NCBI GenBank assembly: GCA_009792885.1
Contig: WMCF01000026.1
Location: forward strand, 2,170,001 to 2,234,000
DNA length: 64,000 nt
Direction: 5' to 3'
From: Eremophila alpestris peregrina
Taxonomy: Eukaryota; Chordata; Aves; Passeriformes; Alaudidae
Shown: positions 50,740 through 62,600 of the stretch, piece by piece
Position numbering within the stretch: the first letter of the stretch is position 1
How the letters are laid out: each line of letters begins with the position of its first letter
The notes under the pieces: generated by a model
Databases searched by the model: none
Told to the model about the DNA's origin: nothing
The model's input: the letters and a program-made list of their open reading frames with translations, nothing else
Made by a program: the position numbers and the translations under genes

Positions 50740-50961
50740 ACGGGTGTGATAAAAGAGTGAGTTAAGTGGTAGAGTGGGCAGTTGGAGTCTGCTGGCTGTG
50801 CTGTGAGGAGGAAGGGGCAGGAGATTTAGTGAGGGACAAACAGGGTTAGGTGGTCATGCTAGGGACAGGAAGGAGCTAGCTGGAACTGCAGAAGGAAGAG
50901 AGAAGAAAGAGAGAAAGAGCCAGAGCTGGTGGGGCAGTCCATGGGAGGCTACAAAGAAAAG
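50740..50961 (+). other. G/A-rich interval ending at a consensus 5' splice site (weak exon candidate)
   Basis: This stretch is distinctly richer in G and A than its flanks (for example GGAAGAGAGAAGAAAGAGAG around 50892). It ends with ACAAAGAAAAG followed by GTATGA, close to the vertebrate donor consensus. An ATG at 50941 would encode MGGYKEK up to that donor. The purine-rich text could carry exonic splice enhancers. No protein family, promoter or partner exon is recognised, so it may equally be a purine-rich simple region. Confidence 0.12.
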
Positions 50962-51205
50962 GTATGAAATACTTCTAGATTATATGGTGTTGATTTTTGA
51001 AGCCTCCTTTGGTGTCAGTTGTACCTCCTCTGATCTGATAGATGTAAACACAGAAACCATTCTTATCATACCAACAAAAGTGCAAATAAGACAGAAAAAA
51101 AAAGGAAAAATACTCATTGCAACAGGTAGAAATACCTATAAAGAACATTTTGGTTCTGTAGGCTAAAGGAAGATTTCTCATCTCCCAGAGCAGCATGTTA
51201 CATTT

Positions 51206-51234
51206 TTCTCCTGAAGCTGTGAGCTTCAGGAGAA
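51206..51234. other. Perfect 13-bp inverted repeat, 3-nt loop
   Basis: TTCTCCTGAAGCT is followed by GTG and then its exact reverse complement AGCTTCAGGAGAA. The hairpin is too short for a typical miRNA precursor and is not followed by a T-run. It could form a DNA cruciform or an RNA stem if transcribed. Confidence 0.85.
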
Positions 51235-52444
51235 CTGCAGAGTTCACAAATACTGCTACAAAATATCAAATTCCTATGTCCCTGATGCCACCTCATACTG
51301 TAGTACAGCAGGCCCACACTGAATCTTCATAGTACAAAATCAGGAAAATCAATCTCAATTCCCATATAACCAAGGTTACTCGGGTGGAAAATGATGCATT
51401 GCCTCATCCTCTGGATAGCTGGAGTATTGAGAGGACATGGGTAACAAATATTAGACAGATATTTGCAATATGAGCATATACTCCCATGTCATTGACCCAG
51501 TTCCTCCTGGCAACAGTGCACTTAAGCTAAACTTCACTAAGGGCAGTGGAATTGGAAGCTGTATTTGCTGTATGTACTTAACTGAGCTAGATCATCTGCT
51601 GCATTGGGGTGCTGGGGGAGAGCAGATGTACCATAAACTGAAGAAGAAATATTTACGTTAATACCTTTGAAGATTTTATAGGTGAACTACCATTTACTCC
51701 CTTTAGATGCTTCCAGTGGAACAGATAATTTTGCTGGGGTTTTTTTGAAGCTGTGAAAATACCTTTCAACAGGTGGGTTTCTTGCTGGATAAGGTTGAGC
51801 ATATTTGCTTGAGGTATTTTGGCTAACAAAAACCAGTGAAAACTTCACTAGAAGAAAAGTGAAAGTCTGTAAATGCTAGTTCACTGAGACTGAAATGGTT
51901 TCCAGCAAAATCTTCAATTTGACAAAGGATTTTTGAAATACGGTCAGCTCTGAGGGCAGGTTGTCTTTCTTTTGAAGTCTTTTGTTTTGCTGCCTTTCCC
52001 TCTTGTTCTCCTCTCTGCTTTGAGGACTGCACAAGAACCCCAGAGTAGATAGGTTTACCAGATGGGTTGAGGATGTCCCTTGAAATGCCAGGGCGGCTGC
52101 TGCAAGTGCTTATTTTTGTTCTGGGAACATGATGTCCCAGGTGTCAGCCCCTTTAGCCTCTTGCTGTTCAGAGATATCTGTAAAGTATCTGCTTTAAAAC
52201 TGCCTTGTTTTTAAAAGTGCCAATTCCTTCTGTCCCTAGGCACCTTGTCTGTGGGGCTGAGATTGCAATCCCGGGGTAACATAACAACTCTCTTTAGTTT
52301 TTATGTGAAATATTCACTGCCAGGATGAGTGAGGTGGTGGCAGGGCAAAGGGACTGGTTCATGGGCTCTTTTCTGCTCAGTTTTCTCTGTCTTCTTCCAT
52401 TTCTTGAAATTTCTTTTCCTTTAGTATCAGAAATTATCTACTAA

Positions 52445-52612
52445 GGGTGTGGTAAGGTACTGGAATAGGTTGTCCAGAGTGGTGGCACCATCACTGAAGC
52501 TCAGGTTGGATGGGGCATTGGTCTAGTGAAAGGTGTCCCTGATCAAGGCAGGGGGGTGAGACTAGATGAATGTGAAAAGTCCCTTTCAAACCAAAACATT
52601 CTGGGATTCTAT
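52445..52612 (+). mobile_element. CR1 LINE 3' end, plus orientation
   Basis: The 5' part, GGTACTGGAATAGGTTGTCC then AGAGTGGTGGCACCATCACT, is decayed end-of-ORF2 text (the HWNRLPREVV region, around RYWNRLS). It is followed by the 3' UTR: GGTTGGATGGGGCATTGG, AGGTGTCCCTGATCAAGGCA and GTCCCTTTCAAACC, ending GGGATTCTATATTT. The order and tail match plus-oriented avian CR1. It is truncated 5' and without coding capacity. Confidence 0.93.
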
Positions 52613-53906
52613 ATTTATTTTAGATAATTTTATAAATTTCCTTATACACATAACATCATTAACTACATATTTTACTTCATGATAAACTGCTTTGAGGAAC
52701 ATTTATGACCTTTCCCAGTCTCTGGAGGTAATCATGCTTATAATGATTTCTGTTAGCTTTCCTCCTTGGTCAAAAAGAACTTACTCTTTTTCTCTATAAT
52801 GTTTTTAGTTTACAGCATTTAAATTTTTGACATTTGTCTGGAGTCTCCGCCCATGGTTATCTTCCACAGTCATTACTATTTAATAAGATAGTTTTGTTTG
52901 ATTAGAGAGGAAAAAAATAAAAGAACAAAAGTGTATGTTTATGGTGAAATATTTGACAATAAAACAGTGTAGTTAAATACAGGTAAAAAAATATGATTTT
53001 CTAAAAATTGTTGGGCATACATAGATATCTTGTTTGTTTTCCTTTTGTCCTTATGCTCACCTCTGCCCTGTACATATTCATTCTACTTTGGTACAGAAGA
53101 CTGTCAGCATATAAGTTTTTTCCTTTTTTAAATTATGGAAAATCACTTTTTTTTTAGAGATTAATTATTTTCAGAAACCATGTATTTTTCTACAGTATCC
53201 AAGGTGTTTACTTGTTTAGTGACTCTGCCTCCTTTGTCATTCCCAGAAGAAGGTGTATGTGCAGATATCTGTTTATATTTTCTTGGAGTCTTACATTGAA
53301 GAAAATACTTAATAAACCACTTAGGGAATGAGTCTGAGAAAGTTCCAAGAAAGTGTGGTGACATGCCTCCTCATGCATTCAAGCTACAGCAGAAGGCAGA
53401 AAGGGGAAAGGAGGTGTGCAGAGCAGTGAATAGATGATGTATCTGTGGGACTGCAGTGGCAATTTTCATAGCCAGGTTCAATTGGACCTACCTGAGGTGC
53501 ATTTCCCATGTTTGTCTCTTGCTGAGGTAGAAGCTTAGAAATTTCTGAATGTTGCCTTGGATGTATCCTTTTGTCTTAGAATGGGGCAATGTTGTAGACC
53601 CTGGGAGCTCCAAGACCTCTGCTACTGAACAGCCCTGGCAGCTGTGGCTGGTTCACCTCCTTCAGGTTCTCTAAAAAACCTGTGTGTGGCAAACAACCTG
53701 GCCTTTTCCAGCTGCTGGAAGTCTCCTGGGATTGTCAGATGCAAGAAGTAGATCTCCAGAACAGGATAAAGAAAAGTCCAAGAAAGCTAATCTCAAAAAC
53801 TTTACTTACTGCCCTGAATTTTCTTCCCTTTTCTGTACAAATTTTAGATCCTTGACCCAAACAAAAAAGGTAATTTTTAATGTTATACAATTCAGTATAA
53901 ACTCAC

Positions 53907-54006
53907 ATTCTTCTGCTGCTTTCTCTTGACTGGCAAAAGCTAGTAGCTGAATAAGAAGGCTCAGAAACATCTTCAGAAACAAATTAACCTCCTCAGCCAA
54001 ATGTGT
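53907..54006 (-). other. Very weak exon candidate within the window's longest open frame
   Basis: The minus-strand frame 54228-53806 is open for 140 codons, the longest here. Within it, HLAEEVNLFLKMFLSLLIQL then LAFASQEKAAEE has a hydrophobic stretch followed by a charged tail. It ends at AAGAAT with GTGAGT directly after, a strong donor. The proposed acceptor before it (GTGAGAGACAG) is purine-rich and poor. No family is recognised, and a chance frame is the leading explanation. Confidence 0.1.
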
Positions 54007-56685
54007 CTGTCTCTCACAGATGTGATTAAAAAACAGGAGGAATAAGTCTACGTGTATTTCCTCTTGCCTATGAGATATTATCAAAGCAATTATGTTCTTG
54101 GCTTTTGGGATAAAAAGTAAAAAAGAATTAGAGGGTAAGATGTCTGTTCGTAAAGCAAGAAGGGCCTTTCCTTGTGTTTTCTTGAGGTCACAGTTTAATC
54201 GTCCCCAACAAGCCAAGGTAACTTCCATTCAAGCTGGGTACTTCTATCTCCTATCAGGAAACTCAAACAAATTCTATGTGTCTTTTCTGCCTCTGTTATG
54301 TTTTATAAGTAACTCCCACATATACTGCTGCTGAATGCAATTTGATCGGGTTTGGAAATTCTTTACACTCTTTGGATATTCTGCTTTATGGAAGGCACTA
54401 TTATTTTAAAACAGTTTTCATGTTCAGTATGGGTAGTTCTAAACCCTTGAATTCACTTTTTCTTTTGTCTTTTTCTACTCTTTCTTCTACTCTTTTAAAG
54501 CAGATGTGCTCCTCAGTTTTATCATAACTGCTTCACAAAAATAGTATTTTTTTTTACTAATTTCACTTATGAGCTCTTGGAACCTGTATGGACTGCCAAG
54601 GTTTCCCTGGGTTTATGAACTCTCAGCGTTTAATTTAAACATTGATTGCTGCCTTGACGTCTTAGACTGTCAAAGGAGCTATGCTCAAAATCTACAGAAA
54701 TCAGGAGCCAGTAATTTGAAAAAATTATTTGCTGAGTGTAATTTGTCATTGCTTTTACATTTGAGTTTGCTGAAAGACAACATGCAGAGTAAGTACAAAT
54801 TTGTACCAATGAATTCTCTTAATAATGGTGTTGTGGGCTGAGTAACAGTGCAGGGACTTCGGAAGAGAGAGAAAAGCACAGTATTGGTAGTGTTACTTGA
54901 ATTTCTGATGAGTGGCTCAGCCTTGCTTTTCATTTTTCCACAGAATACCACAGAATATCTCAAAGTATAGGTGATAGGAGGTTGATTTTTGTTTGTGTCT
55001 AACCTCAACTTTCCTTTGTCCTGCTGTATGTAAGAGAATAATCTATAGTTATAATCTATAGAACTTTAAAGGCAGGAGGAATTCCAGAATGTAAGATAAT
55101 TAGATGAAAACTTCTTACTTTTACACATTACAGGAGAATTAGGTTAATTCCTCTGACTACTTACTTGCTTTTAAGCTTGCAGAAAAATTTAAAAAGGATT
55201 AAAATTAAATATTTGTCTATGTGTGGCTTTACGTACAGCAAATGCACATGAACCATGTATTGTAGAGATTTTCTGTATTGGTATGGATATCATTAAATTC
55301 TTAGGGATTGGTCAAGCACAGGGATCTCAAAGAGAAATTGCTGCATAGAAGGAGACACAACAAAGTTGTTGAGTTCAGGTATGCAAGTTCTGTAGGTTTG
55401 CAAGAAATTTTTTTCAGCAAGTTTTTAGGGTGTATTTCTTAGCAGATGAATTTCAAGGTGAACTGAAAAAAACTTTGAAATAGAACACAGAAATTGTCAT
55501 TGCCTTTTTTTTTTTTTTCTCAAGTGCTCTTCTACTGATGCATTTTTAATGCTACTTTCAGAGTGGGAAAACACATTATATAGATGTGTTGTTAGCCTCA
55601 AGAAGCTGCAAAATAATGAGATGAACTGTTTATTAATGACAGGCTAATGGCATGACTTATGACATTTTCCATCATTGCATCAGATATAAATTGAGTTGTC
55701 AATGACAACAACTAGCCTAGAAGAGTTATTATTTTTTGTTTTTTTTCTCTGGCTGAAAGGTGTTAGCTCATAAATTATATGGATGTTTTGTGTAAAAGTC
55801 TTAAATTGAAAAATGGAAACAAAAGTTCTATTTTGCTGGGTGCTCACTTCAGTGTCTATACTATACTTTATTTTTGCCTCCTTTTTCAAAGGAAGAAGCC
55901 ACGTAGCTGCCATGGCTTGTTGAGTGGAAAATAAATTAGCTGTTGCCACTCTATGAATATGCAAAGTCTGGATGTTTTTATTATTTTCTACCCACTGCTG
56001 GTGTGGTTTCTTGGTGGAGATTTTTCATTGAAATGAATTTCAGGGGTTTTTCTTATTTTTGTTTCCCCTTTTATGAGCTATACTCTCCTATAAGAAATTT
56101 AACAGGAGCTCATTCATATTTTGCATTTCAATAAATCTATCACTAATTAAAAAGCCATTTTGCAAATACAGAAGTGGGCAAAATTTACTTCCGTACATAT
56201 TTTTGCAGGAATAGTTAGAAAAGCTTTCAACTTTTGATCATAGAGGCTGCTAGTGTAATCACTCCTTAAGGGAAATAAACCTTAAGGTAAATCTAATAAG
56301 AGGTGAAAGGTTACATGTAAATAATTGTTTAGATCATCACTGTCCAGGCATGGTGCTCTCTAGAAGCAGTTGCCTTCAGCACACCTGCTTCACTGAACTC
56401 CAAGGTTTGTTTCTTACTGATGAACTGCCCTTCCAGTCATTGAGATCTGTTTTTACAGCAGGTAATTGATGGGAGGGATGGAAAGGTTTGAAAGTGGTCA
56501 CTCTCATGCTGAAGCATGGTATTCCCCAGCTACCATTCAAGAGGCAAGGATACAGTGCCAGCACTTCCTGTTGAACTGAGGTAGTCTTTGCTTTAGAAGA
56601 ATTTATTCTGACTGAACAATAGGGGGGCAGTCAAGCCTGAATATTTTTCCAAGAAGTATCACTAAGGCCTGAACTTTTCTGGAGG

Positions 56686-56709
56686 CACTTGGCATTTAAC
56701 TGCCAAGTG
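56686..56709. other. 9-bp perfect inverted repeat, 6-nt loop
   Basis: CACTTGGCA, loop TTTAAC, then TGCCAAGTG. The arms contain TTGGCA/TGCCAA, a nuclear factor I half-site-like word in palindromic arrangement. The spacing is larger than the classic NFI site, so binding is speculative. Confidence 0.6.
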
Positions 56710-57409
56710 ATGTGTTCATGACCACATCTGGACACAATACACTATTATTTTCATGATAATTTGCAAATGGCATGGTGAATCTAAATGTACAGATTCCTAT
56801 AGGTACTCAGTGAAAAGTTGCGTATAAATATTGGGAATTAAGTGAGGTTTTTCTAAATATATCATACCCCTAATTTCTCTTCTAGTATGTTTGGTTTTTT
56901 TACTTCTTTTTGGACAATTAACTGTTGCAAAGTGACAGTTGATTACTAATTTGTAAGGAAGTGCAAATGCAGCTGTAGGACTGTGTTTTTTTTGTGATAG
57001 TGTGTATACTGTTTTTGACAGCCTTTTCAAAAGTGTATTTGCAGGAAGTCCTTGAAAGAGCTGCTTCCCTTCAAGCATCCTTGCCTGAGGCACTTCCAAG
57101 CATTTTCAGACTCATTCAAAACACTTATCTTTTCTCCAGTCTGGGCTAAAACTTTAAAGGGAAATGTGTGTCAAAAAGTGCTCCCACCAGAATCTCTGCT
57201 TTGTATTCTGTACTGAATGAAATGATTTAAAATTATTTTGTTTAAATATAGGCTGCAGACTATTTTTCTGACCTAGTTATCTACCAGTCATAGTGGAAAT
57301 ATAATTAACACTGGCACAAATTTTGGTTTCTGATTCTTTTGACAGTAAAAATATTACTCATAATGCACATTTATTGTGATTGCTATTGTTAACCATATTG
57401 ATTCCCAGC

Positions 57410-57567
57410 GTGCTCAAGGAACACAGCAGCAGGCAACATTGTGTGAGATGCAAAAAGTCGTTGCAGAGATTCCAAACAGTGCTACAAATGTGCTGCCATT
57501 AAAAAAGCCTGTGGTTATTTATGACAAACATTACACTGTAGCTCATCCTTCTTGGTGGCTGGACTAG
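57410..57567 (+). other. Candidate terminal coding exon of unknown protein
   Basis: TTAAC (branch-point-like, 57390) and ATTGATTCCCAG precede an open frame that starts RAQGTQQQATLCEMQ and ends HYTVAHPSWWLD before TAG at 57565-57567. Unlike most chance frames here, it is balanced in residue types and not dominated by Ser, Leu, Phe or Lys. An AATAAA lies 242 bases after the stop (57809-57814), followed by a GT-rich stretch (GGCTGGTGAGCATGT). Together these would make a complete 3'-terminal exon. However, the frame is only 52 codons, I recognise no family, and no upstream exon was identified. Confidence 0.18.
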
Positions 57568-57808
57568 CAATAGTGTTTGTGCAATTTTTCTCTCGCTGTC
57601 TGTCATTAATACTTGCCCTTCACTTTCTCTTATGGTGTGACAACATTGTCAGCAGTTTTGGTAATTTTCCCTGATTAGCTATCTGGGTTACATGAGGTTT
57701 ACCAGCACTATTTTTCTTCACCTTTTCCTTCACTTTCATGTGAGCTCTTGAAAGTTCAACAGAATATTTTTAAAAACACATATGGAAACATATTTATTGA
57801 CTGGTTTT

Positions 57809-57814
57809 AATAAA
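57809..57814 (+). terminator. AATAAA polyadenylation-signal hexamer
   Basis: AATAAA in TTTTAATAAAAATGGCTGG, with G/T-rich sequence downstream. It gains weight only from following the open frame ending at 57567; the hexamer is otherwise frequent in AT-rich DNA. Confidence 0.2.
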
Positions 57815-59546
57815 AATGGCTGGTGAGCATGTAGTTAGATTTAGCAAATGACTAACCAGATGAAAACATTGCAGAATGTTAGCAGGGGTTGCCTGTCTGT
57901 AGATGTATTTAATTATTTAGATCATTCTACGCTTGGCTTCTCTTCACTTACTTAAAATAGAAACAGTGTAGAATCTCTATCATTCCTTAACTTGCGAAAG
58001 AAATGGCCAAAATCTCTTATGCAGAGTGATTCCTATTTGATTTGTTTTTCAATTTACATTTGTTCCAGAAAGTGGATGTTTTCAGACTCATTGTCTGTAA
58101 CAATAGCTACTGCATTAACTTTGTACTTAAAGTCCATTCCCAATTTTTTTTTTTCTAAGTGTAGACCACATGTACTAGAGAAAATTTTCTAGTTTAATCT
58201 TGCAGCGGTATTTTGGAAGGTCACAAATGCAGACTTTGAAACTCACTACAGACACTGTAAAACAAATTTTGAAGGGAGCCAAGTCCTTGTTCAAAGGAGA
58301 GCGAGGGAACAGCCTACACCTGGTGAGCTCTAAGGGCACACGTGTACTGAATTTCCTGTTTCTTCAGATTCCTTGAAAGGTGTGCTTCCCACATAAAAGG
58401 AACTGCTATGGAGCTGCCAACTGTCTCTTCAGCAGTGGAGAGCAGACCCTCATTACTGATGTGAAGGACAATGAAGGGCATAAAGATCTTTTGGGTGTTG
58501 ACTTAGTAACTCTCATTAGAGGACCAGGATCTTCCCAAAGAGGGAACCTCGTCCTCAGCCTGTTTAAATTACTCAGAATGGATTTACATACATTTAGTCC
58601 AGTTCAGTTACTGGAATATGCATCTATAGAAATAGTTTTGGGTGTTTTTTATATTGATAAATATTACTGAAAATAATTTAATACCTTTTACTGAGCATTC
58701 ACTTCTGCTCATTGATGTATAGACTTGATCTTATGCAATGGCAACATGTATTCAAAAATTATAATGAATGTTTTCATCATACGTATCTCTAAAGCTAAAG
58801 AGCTTCTGATTTGTAGTAAGGTGAAGGTAGGAATTGTTCCTGCTCATGTAAAATGTTGTTAAAATTGGCTTATATGAGTACTTGCAGGCAGATCAACAAT
58901 AGAAGTCAGGCTGTTGTGAGAAAAGAAGCTATAGCTTATTCCTTTTTAAATTTAATTTTTTCCTCTGGAAGCTAGATATATTCTATATATATACACTTAC
59001 AGAATGTGTAAACTACAGAAAAAATTAGGGATATGTATTTCATGATCCAGTTATTTTTAATATATTGATTTTCTTTAAATGAAAGGTTAATAAATTACTT
59101 GTAGCAATGCCTCTTCAACAGCTTCAAATCCATCTACCCTGTGTTATGTCTGAAAATTTGTTTTCAGTTCCCACTCTGAAAGAAACCCTGGAGTCAGATG
59201 CAAAGCTTCCAGGATCTGAAATTATGTTAATAGGAAAGAGTTGCTGGCATGCCTCAAGTACATTCTGACTTAATAATATACATTTCTTAGGAAGATAATC
59301 ATGTTCCAATTTGTCTAGGACATAAAATATCATAGAAGCAACTGAGATGTATACATCTATGAAGTTCCTCAGAGCCTCTTGTTCATCATTATAAGTGGTA
59401 CTGATCTATAGTTGAAAATTTGCATTAATAGTGTGATCTAGTACAAAGGGAGATAATGTATTTCTTAGTGTTATAGAGCCCAACTATGAAAAGGCAGCAG
59501 CGTCTCACAAAATTATTGTCTAGCCATGCAGTAATGACAGCAAAAT

Positions 59547-59621
59547 ATTCACAGACATCTGTTATAAAAGATTAAAGAATTATTCAGAGACATCTGTTAT
59601 AAAGAGTTATAAATAATTATT
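59547..59621 (+). repeat. Imperfect tandem duplication, about 35-bp unit
   Basis: ATTCACAGACATCTGTTATA at 59547 recurs as ATTCAGAGACATCTGTTATA at 59582. Each copy is followed by an A-rich part ending in AATTATT. Small indels distinguish the two units. Confidence 0.8.
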
Positions 59622-62600
59622 AAAGAAATCTCTAACTCTTAAGATAAAGGCAATTTTTTAGAGTTATTACTGAACCAAAGCAGTAATTGTCAACTGAGAG
59701 TAGGATATTCAGAGCTTTCTATCTTCTGAGTTATTTTCTTTTTCCTGTTGTCTACCCTATCTTCTACTGGGGATAAGTTTCTATGAAAAAAACATAATAA
59801 ATGTGGCAATTCATTTATCTGCATTTTATACTTGCATGGTCATTTTCCTGATCATTTTGCATATGAATTATAGCTAGTTTTTCATAGAAAACTTTGAAAA
59901 CATTCTTGAATATCTAGAGACATTTTAGATATTCTTGGATGTTAAGCCAAAGCCAAATTCACAGAGAGAACCTCCACTTTCTTTTTAGTATTGTGTCGTA
60001 TAAGACTTTGTGATTCTGGTTTGATTAAAAATCTTGAAAGTCATTTTTATTGCTGGATTATGAAAGAAGCTTGATTGTCAACCCTGAAGCATCTTGTAGG
60101 ATGTCTTCTAGGTCTGAATACACGTGTTGTTATCAATTCCAAGCAAGATTGCTGTGCTGAGGTCAATATGACTCTTATATCTGAGATGGGCAGTTTCTAA
60201 GAATTAGATGAGAATGGCATCTTAGTAGAAAACTGAAAAGTGTCATGGTTTTGTTTTCAACAATTACAGATCATGGAGGTCAAGCCTTTCTCCTTGGTCA
60301 AAATGATCTATTGATAGAAAAGTACAGTGTATGTTGATGGAAACATTTGTGTCAAGCAAAATATTTTGTGAATTCATTGCAATATTGTTTCGGCTGAAGA
60401 GAGATAAAAGCCTCTCCATGCACCCAATTTATATTTTAGAAACCTTTAAGTGAAAATGCCATAAAGCTTCAATTTGATGCTTTGTTCTGAAATATAATTT
60501 TCAATGCAGATTTTCTCCAAACTGAAAAGGAAGAGAATTTTTTTTTCTTGGTTGCATCACTAATTTTATGATGACCTAGGAAGATGACCAAAATGTCACT
60601 TTAATGAATTTAAATTTTTAAAATTATAAAGGACCTGAACAATTATTTTAGCTGTATTTGTTTGTGTGTCAGTATTTTGATTCTTGATGCCACAGGAGAC
60701 TGTTGAGCCTCAGAAACATTTTTTTTTTCTGATTCTGGTTTTTTTATTGCTCAGTTTCCTTCCACTAAGTCTGATTTTCATCAAGTTTATATTTGGTCTC
60801 TTTTCTGTCAATTTTAAATCAACTTTTTTTCTTCTGGAAATCTACATTGTAGGTCTGAACGAAGCATTTTCTGCAAAATATGTAGGCACATATCTGCTAT
60901 TTGAACTATATGAAATGTCTCTAATTCAGATGATATTCTTGTGTAGGAGGTACTTGTTTGAAAGTCCATTTTTAAAAAAGACTACGCTAAGATACACTGA
61001 GGAATAAAATTGTAGGTCTGTGATAATTGTCCAGGAAGTTAATAGAAAATAATTGAACCTTTGTCCTAAGACTGGGAAAAGGAAGTCCTCCATAAAAAAG
61101 CTGAAGTCAGATTAAATCTTATGAGACTTATTAAATTGTTTATATCTTGTAATAGCTAAAGAATTGTGTTTAATTATTGTGCTCTTTTTGGGTATACAAA
61201 AAACTTTTTGAGAAGAAAGTATTTCTAGCTCCTCAGTTGTTAATTCTTCCTCTTTAAAATTTACTTCCAATTATTGTTCCAGATATGCAAGAAGGTTGCA
61301 ATACCTTTTATCTGTCTTATTTGTCACAGAAGCATCTCTTAAATAAGTACAGGCTATTGAATATTTTCTGGATCTTGGAAGGAGAACTGCAGCCATTTGG
61401 CTGAGATTTCCTGAGGTGTTAAATAATCCCTTGGACATCCTGGACTATATAGCCACTTGATATGCTCAGATCAGTTTTATATACAAAACCCAGATTAATG
61501 CAGATATGATTGACTCATTACACGTTATCTGGTGTGTGCATGTGTGGTAAGACAGAGACATAAAGAACGTAGATTTTAGTGCATGGGAGCAGTGAGTCAC
61601 TGAACTTGCTTTTCACAGCTATAAATCAAAAAGCAAATAAACATTCACATTTTCATGCACACAGTAAAAGAAACAAAAGAGATTACAATGTATAAATATT
61701 CAAATTTACTGTATTTTTTGTTTCTTTTATAGCTTCTCTTTGTTTTATTTATACACAAAGTACAGAGGTGTGCAAGATGGTGCACAGGTTTGTTGAGTTG
61801 TGGGCTTTTTCCCCCAGTAAGATGCAGAAACTCTGTAGCAAACCCTATGCACAGAAGTCACAGGATCAAAATCACCCTGTGATTATTTAAGTAGCTAATG
61901 CCATTTCTTATCAACTTGAGGTGATATGAAGTAGCTTGTTCTGTCTTTGAAATTATCACAAGCTTGCTAATTTCTTACATTTATTTTATTTTATGTTGCA
62001 CATCTCATATGACTGCACTAGTGCTCCCTGCACAATGCATCAGCATTACCCACAAATTGCTTGGACTAAGGAATCTGATCTAAGTCTGGCTTTTCCAGTG
62101 CCTGCTTTCTGACCAATAATAATAATGGGAACCATTGCAATGACATCTCAAGCTTGCAGCCCTCTGACATCACATACAATGTTCTAGTGAAAACAGGAAT
62201 AGAAAGGGATGCTAGGGAACAGAATGACCTGGATCCACATACACAATATTCTGTGAAGTGGAACTACAATGTCAAAGGGAAAATGGTTTGCCACTAGGGA
62301 AGAGTATTACCCTAGAAACAAGAGAGATGTGTGGAAGAAGAGCAAGTGAGTCAAAAGCATTCCTTGATGGGTATGGACATAGCAACTTGTCTCATGTAAA
62401 ACTCAAAGCACAGGATTAGTCTGGTTTATGAAATAATTGTTAGCCTGATTTGTTTGCTTGAGAACATTCCTTTAGAATATTCAAAAGTCAGATCTGTTAG
62501 TGCATATAATGGCAGTGTTTTCAATGTGTGCATGTGGGTGCAACTTTTTGAACTGTGTTTCCACAATGAAAGCTTTGAAAAAACAGTAACTGCAGATAGC

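Larger units (their letters stand above)
46581..52444. other. Non-coding stretch
   Basis: No gene recognised. It contains a CTT/T-rich tract at 46741-46769, a G/A-rich interval at 50740-50961 with a possible splice donor, a perfect hairpin at 51206-51234, and a moderately GC-richer interval at 52030-52380 of unknown origin. Confidence 0.55.
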
